Source: Pseudonocardia sp. MH-G8
Lineage (GTDB): Bacteria; Actinomycetota; Actinomycetes; Mycobacteriales; Pseudonocardiaceae
Reading direction: 5' to 3'
Assembly (NCBI RefSeq): GCF_002262885.1
Contig: NZ_NKYF01000009.1
Span: forward strand, 1 to 64,000
DNA length: 64,000 nt
Shown here: in pieces, positions 27,190 to 35,027 of the stretch
Position numbering within the stretch: position 1 is the first letter of the stretch
Layout of the letters: every line of letters starts with the position of its first letter
Made by a program: the position numbers and the translations under genes
Notes under the pieces: generated by a model
Database searches by the model: none
What the model saw: only the letters and a program-made list of their open reading frames with translations
What the model was told of the DNA's origin: nothing

Positions 27190-29118
27190 GTGACCGTGTT
27201 GCGATCCGTCCGTGGCCCGGCCGATCTGAAACGGCTCGAGGCGCACGAGCTGCCTGTGCTGGCCGCTGAGATCCGCCGTGAGCTGGTGGCGTCGGTCTCG
27301 CGCACCGGTGGGCACCTCGGGCCCAACCTCGGTGTCGTGGAGCTGACCATCGCGCTGCACCGCGTGTTCGACTCACCCCACGACACCCTGATCTGGGACA
27401 CCGGCCACCAGGCCTACGTGCACAAGATGCTCACCGGCCGGCAGGACGGCTGGGAGGCGCTGAAGAAGACCGGCGGGCTGTCGGGCTACCCGAGCCGCGC
27501 CGAGAGCGAGCACGACCACGTCGAGAACAGCCACGCGTCCACCTCGCTGTCCTGGGCCGACGGGGTGGCGCGGGCGTACGCGCTCACCGAGCAGCAGCGC
27601 CACGTCGTCGCGGTGATCGGGGACGGCGCGCTCACCGGCGGGATGGCGTGGGAAGCGCTGAACAACATCGCCTCCGGCAAGGACCGCAACGTCGTCATCG
27701 TGGTCAACGACAACGGCCGCTCCTACTCGCCCACGATCGGCGGGCTCGCCGACCGGCTCGCCTCGCTGCGGCTGCAGCCCGGCTACGAGCGCGTGCTGGA
27801 GGCCGGCAAGCAGGCCCTGGCCCGCACGCCCCTCGTCGGCGGGCCGCTCTACTCGGGCCTGCACGCGCTGAAGGCGGGTCTGAAGGACGCGCTGAGCCCG
27901 CAGGAGCTGTTCTCCGACCTCGGCCTGAAGTACTTCGGCCCGGTGGACGGGCACGACGTCGTGGCGATGGAGTCCGCGCTGCGCCGGGCCCGGCACTTCG
28001 GCGGCCCGGTGATCGTCCACGCCGTCACGCGCAAGGGCAACGGCTACTCGCCCGCGGAGAACGACGAGGCCGAGCAGATGCACAGCCCGTCGGCGTTCGA
28101 CCCGGAGACCGGCCGGCCCACCGCACCGCCGTCCGTGGGCTGGACCAGCGTGTTCTCCGACGAGCTGCTGGCCATCGGGGCGCGTCGGCCCGACGTCGTG
28201 GCGATCACCGCGGCGATGCTCGGGCCCACCGGGCTCGCGCCGTTCGCGCGGGCGTTCCCGGAGCGCTGCATCGACGTCGGGATCGCCGAGCAGCACGCGC
28301 TCACCTCGGCCGCCGGGCTCGCCGCGGGTGGGTTGCACCCGGTCGTGGCGCTCTACTCGACGTTCCTCAACCGGGCCTTCGACCAGCTCCTGATGGATGT
28401 GGCCCTGCACGACAAGGGCGTCACGCTCGTGCTGGACCGGGCCGGCGTCACCGGCAACGACGGGCCCTCGCACAACGGCATGTGGGACCTGTCATTGCTG
28501 GGCATCGTGCCCGGCATGCGGGTCGCGGCGCCCCGTGACGCCGCCACGCTGCGCGAGGAGCTCGGCGAGGCCGTCGCGGTCGACGACGGGCCCACCGCGA
28601 TCCGGTTCCCCAAGGGGTCGGTGATCGAGTCGGTGCCCGCGGTGCGCCGCGCCGGCGGGCCCGCGGGCGTCGACGTGCTGCACGAGTCGGGCGCGCCCGA
28701 GGTGCTGCTGGCGTGCGCCGGTGCCTTCGGCGAGCTGGGCGTGGCCGCGGCGCAGCGGCTGGAGCGCCAGGGCGTGGCCGTCACGGTCGTCGACCCGCGG
28801 TGGGTGCTGCCGGTGCCGGAAGCGCTCGTCGGCCTCGCGCGGGCCCACCGGCTCGTCGTCACGGTCACCGACTGCGGGCGTCACGGCGGGTTCGGCTCGG
28901 CGCTGGCGCAGGTGCTGCGCGACGCGGAGTGCGACGTCCCGCTGCGCGACCTCGCCATCCCGCAACGCTTCCTCGACCACGGCAGCCGCGCCGACGTGCT
29001 GGCCGAGGCCGGGCTCACCGCGCAGGACGTGGCGCGCCGCGTCACCGAGTGGGCGGCCGCGCTGCCCCCCGAGCCCGGCGTGGTGGAGCAGGCCCCGTCA
29101 CAGGAGGAGGCCCGCTGA
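27190..29118 (+). CDS. dxs: 1-deoxy-D-xylulose-5-phosphate synthase
   Basis: A 642-residue thiamine diphosphate enzyme that condenses pyruvate and glyceraldehyde 3-phosphate, the first step of the MEP isoprenoid pathway. Visible family segments are TGGHLGPNLGVVELTIALH, IWDTGHQAY, the ThDP motif GDGALTGGMAWEALNN, and in the second half DVGIAEQHALTSAAGLAAGG and DRAGVTGNDGPSHNGMWD. Length is normal. The dxs-rnd-DUF3000-hemE order resembles mycobacteria, which supports this being the housekeeping copy. Its stop overlaps the response regulator start (TGATG), so the two are co-translated. Confidence 0.96.
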   Translation: MTVLRSVRGPADLKRLEAHELPVLAAEIRRELVASVSRTGGHLGPNLGVVELTIALHRVFDSPHDTLIWDTGHQAYVHKMLTGRQDGWEALKKTGGLSGYPSRAESEHDHVENSHASTSLSWADGVARAYALTEQQRHVVAVIGDGALTGGMAWEALNNIASGKDRNVVIVVNDNGRSYSPTIGGLADRLASLRLQPGYERVLEAGKQALARTPLVGGPLYSGLHALKAGLKDALSPQELFSDLGLKYFGPVDGHDVVAMESALRRARHFGGPVIVHAVTRKGNGYSPAENDEAEQMHSPSAFDPETGRPTAPPSVGWTSVFSDELLAIGARRPDVVAITAAMLGPTGLAPFARAFPERCIDVGIAEQHALTSAAGLAAGGLHPVVALYSTFLNRAFDQLLMDVALHDKGVTLVLDRAGVTGNDGPSHNGMWDLSLLGIVPGMRVAAPRDAATLREELGEAVAVDDGPTAIRFPKGSVIESVPAVRRAGGPAGVDVLHESGAPEVLLACAGAFGELGVAAAQRLERQGVAVTVVDPRWVLPVPEALVGLARAHRLVVTVTDCGRHGGFGSALAQVLRDAECDVPLRDLAIPQRFLDHGSRADVLAEAGLTAQDVARRVTEWAAALPPEPGVVEQAPSQEEAR

Positions 29119-29783
29119 TGCGGGTGCTGATCGTCGAGGACGAGCGGCCGCTGGCCGACGCCGTGGCCCGCGGCCTGCGGCGCGAGGGGATGGCCGTCGA
29201 CGTCGCCTACGACGGCGACACCGGCCACGAGAAGGCCGTTGTCACCCGCTACGACGTGGTGGTGCTCGACCGCGACCTGCCCGGCATGTCCGGCGACCGG
29301 CTGTGCGCGGAGATCGTCGCCACCGCGTCCACCACGCGGGTGATCATGTTGACGGCCAGCGGCACCCTGGCCGACAAGGTCGACGGCCTGTCCCGCGGCG
29401 CCGACGACTACCTCGCCAAGCCGTTCGACTTCCCCGAGCTCGTCGCGCGCTGCCGGGCGCTGGGGCGCCGCGCCACCCCGGCGGTGCCCCCGATGCTGGA
29501 GGCGGGCGACGTCGCGCTCGACCCGGCACGACGCACGGTGCACCGCAGCGAGCGCCCCGTCGAGCTCACCCGCAAGGAGTTCGGGGTGCTCGAGGTGCTG
29601 CTGGCCGCGGGCGGCGCCGTGGTGAGCAGCGAGGAGCTGCTCGAGCGGGTCTGGGACGAGAACGCCGACCCGTTCACCACCACCGTGCGCGTCACGGTGA
29701 TGACGCTGCGCAAGAAGCTGGGCGAGCCAGGGGTGATCGAGACCGTGGTGGGCGCCGGGTACCGGGTGCCTTCCGCCGGCTGA
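29118..29783 (+). CDS. OmpR-family response regulator
   Basis: A 221-residue regulator. The receiver domain (1-115) has the acidic pocket VEDERPL, the phospho-acceptor Asp in VLDRDLPGMSG and the conserved Lys in AKPFDF. The winged-helix DNA-binding domain (about 125-220) includes ELTRKEFGVLEVLLAAGG and TVRVTVMTLRKKLG then ETVVGAGYRV. ATG 29118 overlaps the dxs stop codon. It pairs with the sensor kinase 14 bp downstream. Coupling to dxs is unusual and suggests the operon ties a signalling pair to isoprenoid synthesis, although the signal is unknown. Confidence 0.92.
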   Translation: MRVLIVEDERPLADAVARGLRREGMAVDVAYDGDTGHEKAVVTRYDVVVLDRDLPGMSGDRLCAEIVATASTTRVIMLTASGTLADKVDGLSRGADDYLAKPFDFPELVARCRALGRRATPAVPPMLEAGDVALDPARRTVHRSERPVELTRKEFGVLEVLLAAGGAVVSSEELLERVWDENADPFTTTVRVTVMTLRKKLGEPGVIETVVGAGYRVPSAG

Positions 29784-29797
29784 GCCGAGGGGGCCCC

Positions 29798-31012
29798 GTG
29801 GCCGAGCCTGCGCCATCAACGGTCCGCGACGCGGGCCGGCAACAGGAATGGGCCCCGGCGCCGCCACCGGAGCCCGCGCGGGTCCGTCGCGGATCGCGGG
29901 GAGTCGGGCTGCGCCCCCGGCTCACCCTGGTCTGCACGGTGGTGGTCGCGCTCGTCAGCGCGCTGCTGCTCTGGCTGGGGTGGCTGCTCGTGGGGGGCGT
30001 GGCGCGCAGCGTTCCGTCGCTCCCGGCGGGCACAACCGTCCGCGTGGGCGGCGTCGCGATCCCGGCGGAGCGGCTCAACGAGGCCATCGGTGCCGCCGCC
30101 CGCGCCGACGTGCTGCGGGCGGGACTGATCGCGTTCCCACTCGTCGTCGCCGCGGCCGCGGTCGTGTCGTGGGTGCTCGTCGGGCGGGTGCTCGGCCCGT
30201 TGCACGCGGTCACGGCCACCGCGCGCCGGCTCACCGTCGAGTCGCTGGACACCCGCACCGGGCTGAAGGACGCCCGCGGCGAGGTCGCCGAGCTGGCGGC
30301 GGGCTTCGACGCGATGCTGGACCGCCTGCAAGCGGCGTTCGACGCGCAGCGCCGGTTCGTCGCCAACGCGAGCCACGAGCTGCGCACGCCGCTGTCGGTA
30401 CTGCGCACGGAGGTGGACGTCACGCTCGCCGACCCCACCGCCGACGTCGAGGAGCTGCGGCGCATGGCGTCCGTGGTGCGCGACGCCACCCGCCGCGCCG
30501 ACGACCTCATCTCCGGGCTCCTGCTGCTCGCCCACACGGAGGGGGCCGAGCTCGCCGATGTGCGTGCGGTCGACCTGGCCGACGTCGTGGTGCCCGCGCT
30601 GGCCGCCGTCCGGGCCGAGGCGGGCAGGCGCGGGCTGCGCACGCAGCTGCGGGCCGAGCCGGCCCCGACGCGGGGCGATCCGGTCCTGCTCGAGCGGGTG
30701 GCCGGCAACCTGGTGGAGAACGCCGTGCGGCACAACGTGGCCGGCGGGTGGCTGGAGGTGAGCACGGGCACCACCGAGGACGGGGTGCGCCTGCAGGTCG
30801 GCTCCAGTGGCCCGGAGATCCCGGGGGACCGGGTGGCGGAGCTGTTCGAGCCGTTCCGCCGCGGGCCCGTGGCGCGCACGGCCAACACCCCCGGCTCGGG
30901 GCTGGGCCTGTCGATCGTCCGGGCCGTCGTGCAGGCCCACCACGGCACCGTGCGGGCCGATCCGGTGCCGGGCGGCGGCCTCATGGTGACGGTGCAGCTC
31001 CCGGCCGGCTGA
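29798..31012 (+). CDS. Sensor histidine kinase
   Basis: A 404-residue membrane kinase. After a Pro-rich cytoplasmic start come two membrane helices (about residues 40-65 and 105-130) bracketing a short 40-residue extracellular segment, then a HAMP domain and the H-box ASHELRTPLSVLRTE. The catalytic ATPase domain has the N-box LVENAVRHN and the G-box GSGLGLSIV. The small sensor loop suggests it senses the membrane or another protein. GTG 29798 follows GAGGGGGC. Partner of the preceding response regulator. Confidence 0.92.
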   Translation: MAEPAPSTVRDAGRQQEWAPAPPPEPARVRRGSRGVGLRPRLTLVCTVVVALVSALLLWLGWLLVGGVARSVPSLPAGTTVRVGGVAIPAERLNEAIGAAARADVLRAGLIAFPLVVAAAAVVSWVLVGRVLGPLHAVTATARRLTVESLDTRTGLKDARGEVAELAAGFDAMLDRLQAAFDAQRRFVANASHELRTPLSVLRTEVDVTLADPTADVEELRRMASVVRDATRRADDLISGLLLLAHTEGAELADVRAVDLADVVVPALAAVRAEAGRRGLRTQLRAEPAPTRGDPVLLERVAGNLVENAVRHNVAGGWLEVSTGTTEDGVRLQVGSSGPEIPGDRVAELFEPFRRGPVARTANTPGSGLGLSIVRAVVQAHHGTVRADPVPGGGLMVTVQLPAG

Positions 31013-31021
31013 CGGGCGGGA

Positions 31022-32212
31022 TCAGGAGGCGGCGCGGGTGGTCAGTGCCTTCTCCAGATCGGGGGCGAGCAGGTCGATCTGCCACTGGCGCGCGCCACCG
31101 GTGTGCATCGCCGCCCGCACGTCGCCGTCCGACGGTGGGTTCCAGCACAGCCGCCGCAACAGGTCGGGCAGCAGCAGGTTCTCCACCGGGACCTTCCACT
31201 GCTCGCTGATCACGGCCACGGCGGCGCGGGCGGCCGTCAGGCGGGCGGCCGCGTCGGGGTCGCGGTCGGCCCAGCGCGACACCGGAGGCGGACCGTCGAC
31301 GGACGGGGACGCGCGGGGGTACTCGGCGGGGTCGAGCGCCGCCGCCTTGGCCAGCGCGGCGAACCAGTAGGAGGTGAGCCGGCGTTGGGCGCGGCCCCGG
31401 AACGTCGGCATGGCGGCCAGCGCCTGCGGTGACTCGGGCGGCGCGGAGGCGGCTGCGACGATCGCGGCGTCGGGGAGCACGCGGCCCGGCGCGATGTCGC
31501 GTTCGGCGGCGAGCCGGTCGCGTGCCTCCCACAGGGCCCGGGCAGCGGCGAGCAGCTTCGGCTTGCGCAGCTTGTGGACCCCGGACAGGCGCCGCCACGG
31601 CTCCGCACGCGGTGCGGGCGGCGGCGCGGTGCGTACGGCCTCGAACTCTTGCACGGCCCAGTCGAGCTTGCCCTGCTCGGCGAGCAGCCCGGCGAGCACG
31701 TCCCGCAGCTCGACGAGCACCTCCACGTCGAGTGCGGCGTAGACGAGCCAGTCCTCGGGCAGCGGGCGGCGCGACCAGTCCGCGGCCCCGTGCCCCTTCT
31801 CCAGCGTGAGCCCCAGCAGCTGCTCCACGAGCGGACCGAGGCCGACGCGGGGGAGCCCCGCCAGCCGGCCGGCGAGCTCGGTGTCGAACAGGGCCGAGGG
31901 GGTCAGACCCACCTCGGCCAGGCAGGCGAGGTCCTGGTTCGCCGCGTGCAGCACCCACTCCGGCCCGGTGAGAGCGGGAGCGAGCGCGGACAGGTCGCTG
32001 CCCAGCGGGATGGGGTCGATCAGCGCTGAACCCGCCCCGGCCCGGCGCAACTGGACCAGGTAGGCCCGCTGCGAATAGCGGAATCCGGAGGCGCGTTCGG
32101 CGTCGACGGCGATGGGCCCGCTGCCGGCCGCCACCGCCTCCGCGGTGCGCGACAGCGCCGCGACATCCGCGACGACGGGCGGCAGCCCGTCGGCGGGCCG
32201 CAGCAGCGGCAC
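31022..32212 (-). CDS. rnd: RNase D-like 3'-5' exonuclease with HRDC domain
   Basis: A 396-residue protein. The DEDD exonuclease core is visible: IAVDAERASGFRYSQRAY (Asp/Glu), VLHAANQDLACLAEVGL (Asp) and WLVYAALDVEVLVELRD (Tyr and Asp). The HRDC domain follows (about 210-290) with HKLRKPKLLAAARALWEARD. It should trim structured RNA 3' ends in the cytoplasm. GTG 32212 is used here, but the frame is open further upstream (LEEDHQGPPA) behind GACAGGAGAAC, so the true start may be a few codons earlier. Its place next to DUF3000 and hemE matches other actinobacteria. Confidence 0.88.
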   Translation of the reverse strand: MPLLRPADGLPPVVADVAALSRTAEAVAAGSGPIAVDAERASGFRYSQRAYLVQLRRAGAGSALIDPIPLGSDLSALAPALTGPEWVLHAANQDLACLAEVGLTPSALFDTELAGRLAGLPRVGLGPLVEQLLGLTLEKGHGAADWSRRPLPEDWLVYAALDVEVLVELRDVLAGLLAEQGKLDWAVQEFEAVRTAPPPAPRAEPWRRLSGVHKLRKPKLLAAARALWEARDRLAAERDIAPGRVLPDAAIVAAASAPPESPQALAAMPTFRGRAQRRLTSYWFAALAKAAALDPAEYPRASPSVDGPPPVSRWADRDPDAAARLTAARAAVAVISEQWKVPVENLLLPDLLRRLCWNPPSDGDVRAAMHTGGARQWQIDLLAPDLEKALTTRAAS

Positions 32213-32253
32213 CGCCGGCGGTCCCTGATGGTCTTCTTCGAGTGGTTCTCCTG

Positions 32254-32907
32254 TCAGCGGATGACTCCGGCTCGCATCGCCAGCGCGACCATCTGCGCGC
32301 GGTCACCCGTGCCGAGCTTGCGCCCGATGCGCGACAGGTGGCTCTTCACCGTGAGCGCGGAGAGGCTCAGCGCCTCACCGATCTCCTTGTTCGACTGCCC
32401 GTCCGCCACGAGCTGCAGCACCTCGACCTCGCGCGCCGAGAGCTCGCGCGGGGTGTTGTCGGTGCCGGGTACCCGGGTGCCGGTGGCGAGCAGCGGTGCG
32501 ACCGTCGGGTCGGCGTAGACGCCGCCGTCCAGCACACGCTTCACGCCGTCGGTGACGATCGCCGCCGACGCCGACTTGAGCAGGTACGCCTGCGCTCCCG
32601 CCTGGAACGCCGAGCGCACCGCGTACGGGTCGTCGGAGGAGGCGAGCACGACGAGGCGGTTCCAGCCCAGCGACCGGAGTTCGGTCACCAGGTCCAGTCC
32701 GCTGCCGTCGGGCAGACCGAGGTCGAGGATCGCGAGGTCGCACGGCCCGTTGGCATGGGCACGTGCCCGCGCCTCGGCCACCGATGCGGCCTCGTAGACC
32801 GTACCGGCGCCCATGGAGCGCAACCGCGCGGCTATCGCCTCACGTAGGAGCGGGTGGTCGTCGACCACCAGCACCGAGAACAGCTCTTCCCGCGGGTGCG
32901 GGACCAT
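32254..32907 (-). CDS. NarL/LuxR-family response regulator (orphan)
   Basis: A 217-residue regulator with a receiver domain (VLVVDDHPLLREAIAARL, phospho-acceptor in AILDLGLPDGSG) and a C-terminal LuxR helix-turn-helix (LSAREVEVLQLVADGQSNKE, then TVKSHLSRIGRKLG). No sensor kinase is adjacent. ATG 32907 begins just before the domain; there is no good ribosome binding site, and in-frame GTG codons upstream are alternatives. It is inserted between rnd and the DUF3000 gene, which are adjacent in mycobacteria. Target genes are unknown. Confidence 0.88.
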   Translation of the reverse strand: MVPHPREELFSVLVVDDHPLLREAIAARLRSMGAGTVYEAASVAEARARAHANGPCDLAILDLGLPDGSGLDLVTELRSLGWNRLVVLASSDDPYAVRSAFQAGAQAYLLKSASAAIVTDGVKRVLDGGVYADPTVAPLLATGTRVPGTDNTPRELSAREVEVLQLVADGQSNKEIGEALSLSALTVKSHLSRIGRKLGTGDRAQMVALAMRAGVIR

Positions 32908-33253
32908 CGCGGGCGACAGCACAGCATGGGCGGGTGAATGACCCGCAGTGCCGCGCACTGGTGCGCCCTGGCCCACAACGGCCACGTCGTTACCTCCTGG
33001 AGTCGGTCGTTGCCCCCCGACCGGCACCAGATCCCCGGTCGGATGGAACTACTCGCCCGACCGCCCGAGGAGGTGTCGTGGAGGAAGCGTAGCCCCCCAA
33101 GCGGTCTAACGTCGTGTATCGGATCGAACTTCTCCGGGTGAAAGTTACAGCGTTGTCGAGGACCGACCACTCGTCCGAGTGATGTTGGTGATCACTGCGG
33201 GCATCGAACATGCTGGTGAACCCCCCGATCGGGCTCCTGCGAGCGATCTCGCG
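32908..33253. other. Gap between LuxR regulator and DUF3000 gene
   Basis: About 345 bp without a convincing gene. The promoter for the minus-strand regulator must lie here, but I see no clear -35/-10 pair. It is less GC-rich around 33100-33200 than its surroundings. No repeat was noticed. Confidence 0.4.
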
Positions 33254-33835
33254 TCAGACCGTCCGATGGGCGAGCGGGAGGACTCCGACGGGTGGAAGAC
33301 CGGCCGCCGATGCGATCAGGTTGCAGAACGCCTCGGCGTGTCGGGACAGATCCGTGCCCAGGGGGGTCCAGGACGCCCGCAGCTCGACGTCGTCGTCGCG
33401 GCGGGGACCGGCGATGTCGCCGAAGCGCACGGACGAGGTCTGCGTGACGGTGCCTCCCAGCGCGACGTGCTCGGCGTCGGCGTTCTCGAGGGCCTCGGTC
33501 AGCCAGGACCAGCCCACGACCGGCAACATCTCGTCGCCGAGCTGTTCGGGCTCGAGGCGGGCCTGTACGAAACAGACGAGCCGGAACGTGCCCTCCCATG
33601 CGTCCTGGCCTGCCGGGTCGTGCAGCAGGATCAGGCGCCCGGAGGTGTCCGGCTCGTCCGACTCGTCGCCGTGCTCGCGGGCAGGATCTGCCTCCACGCT
33701 GAACGCCCACGTCCACGGCGCGAGCCGGGGCGGCGCCTGCAAGGGCGCGAGGGCGAGTTCGGGGCGCGGCCGCACTGTGCGCATCGAGGTGACGGCCTGC
33801 TGGAAATCCAGTGGTGGGGCGGGCGCGTCGGACAC
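33254..33835 (-). CDS. DUF3000 family protein
   Basis: A 193-residue soluble protein of unknown function. The order of segments FQQAVTSMRTVRPRPELAL, APWTWAFSVE, EGTFRLVCFVQARLEPEQLG and DEMLPVVGWSWLTEAL fits the DUF3000 family, which sits beside hemE and rnd in many actinobacteria. GTG 33835 is the start that places the conserved region at the N-terminus; codons upstream are shadow of hemE. It is divergent from hemE. Conservation of the location suggests a link to haem or RNA metabolism, but nothing in the sequence proves it. Confidence 0.82.
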   Translation of the reverse strand: MSDAPAPPLDFQQAVTSMRTVRPRPELALAPLQAPPRLAPWTWAFSVEADPAREHGDESDEPDTSGRLILLHDPAGQDAWEGTFRLVCFVQARLEPEQLGDEMLPVVGWSWLTEALENADAEHVALGGTVTQTSSVRFGDIAGPRRDDDVELRASWTPLGTDLSRHAEAFCNLIASAAGLPPVGVLPLAHRTV

Positions 33836-33962
33836 GAGCGAGGACTCTAGGTCGCTCTGGGTGATCCGCAGGCGAGGCGCGCCGCGCACGAGGCAACCCG
33901 TCCGAGGGACATCGGGCGCCCGGCGGTGACCGCCTGGTGGCGCGTGGGAGGATGGGGGAGCC

Positions 33963-35027
33963 ATGACGCTCTCGCCCGCCTCCGCCGTCCACCCCCGCCG
34001 CCGGCTGCCCGACGCGCCGCTCCTCGTGGCCGCGCGCGGGGAACGCCCGTCGCGGGTGCCGGTGTGGTTCATGCGCCAGGCCGGGCGCTCGCTGCCGGAG
34101 TACCGGGCCCTGCGCGCCGGCACCGGGATGATCCAGGCCTGCCTCACGCCCGACCTCACGTGCGAGATCACGCTGCAGCCGGTGCGCCGCCACGGCGTCG
34201 ACGCCGCGATCCTGTTCAGCGACATCGTCGTGCCCCTCTACGTGGCGGGCGTCGGCGTCGACATCGTGGCCGGCACCGGGCCGGTGGTCGCCCACCCCGT
34301 GCGCACCATGGCCGACGTCGAGCGGATCCCGGCGCTGCACGTCGAGCAGGTCGCACCGGTCACCGACGCGATCGGTCTGCTCCTGCCCGAGCTGGGCGAC
34401 ACCCCGCTCATCGGCTTCGCGGGCGCCCCCTTCACCCTCGCCTCCTACCTCGTCGAGGGCGGGCCGAGCCGCAACCACGAGCGCACCAAGGCCTTGATGC
34501 GCTCGGCGCCGCAGGTCTGGCACGCGCTGATGGAGCGTCTCGCAGCCGTCACGAGCACGTTCCTGCACGCCCAGGTGGCCGCCGGGGTAGACGCGGTGCA
34601 GCTGTTCGACTCCTGGGCGGGCGCACTCTCGGAGCGCGACTACCGCGAGTACGTCCTGCCGCACTCCACCCGCGTCCTCGCCGGTCTCGCCGACGCGGGC
34701 GTGCCCCGCATCCACTTCGGGGTCGGCACCGGTGAGCTGCTCGGCGCGATGACCGAGGCCGGCGCCGACGTCGTGGGCGCCGACTGGCGGGTGCCGTTGG
34801 ACGAGGCCGCGCGTCGCACCGGCGGCGGCGTCGCGATCCAGGGCAACCTCGACCCGGCCGTGCTGTTCGCCGACACCGGATCGATCGCGGCCGAGGCGCG
34901 GCGCATCGTCGACGAGGGCCGCCACGCACCCGGCCACGTGTTCAACCTCGGCCACGGCGTGCTGCCCGACACCGACCCGGACGCCCTCACCCGGCTCGTC
35001 GAGCTGGTGCACACGCTGCGCCCGTGA
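33963..35027 (+). CDS. hemE: Uroporphyrinogen decarboxylase
   Basis: A 354-residue enzyme that converts uroporphyrinogen III to coproporphyrinogen III. The N-terminal signature WFMRQAGRSLPEYRALRAG is intact, followed by ILFSDIVVPLYVAGVGVDIV with the key Asp and GFAGAPFTLASYLVEGG. The C-terminal FNLGHGVLPDTDPD is also typical. ATG 33963 lies downstream of GAGGATGGGGGAG. It overlaps the next gene by GTGA, so haem genes here are translated as a pair. Confidence 0.95.
   Translation: MTLSPASAVHPRRRLPDAPLLVAARGERPSRVPVWFMRQAGRSLPEYRALRAGTGMIQACLTPDLTCEITLQPVRRHGVDAAILFSDIVVPLYVAGVGVDIVAGTGPVVAHPVRTMADVERIPALHVEQVAPVTDAIGLLLPELGDTPLIGFAGAPFTLASYLVEGGPSRNHERTKALMRSAPQVWHALMERLAAVTSTFLHAQVAAGVDAVQLFDSWAGALSERDYREYVLPHSTRVLAGLADAGVPRIHFGVGTGELLGAMTEAGADVVGADWRVPLDEAARRTGGGVAIQGNLDPAVLFADTGSIAAEARRIVDEGRHAPGHVFNLGHGVLPDTDPDALTRLVELVHTLRP

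Noticed and set aside
22604..27360. Long minus-strand frames opposite the GGDEF genes (about 475-530 codons)
   Set aside because: Composition dominated by Arg, His, Asp and Gly and repeated in each paralogue only because the plus-strand genes are paralogous.
33192..35012. A 606-codon minus-strand frame across hemE
   Set aside because: It is antisense to the clear hemE gene and shows no domain.
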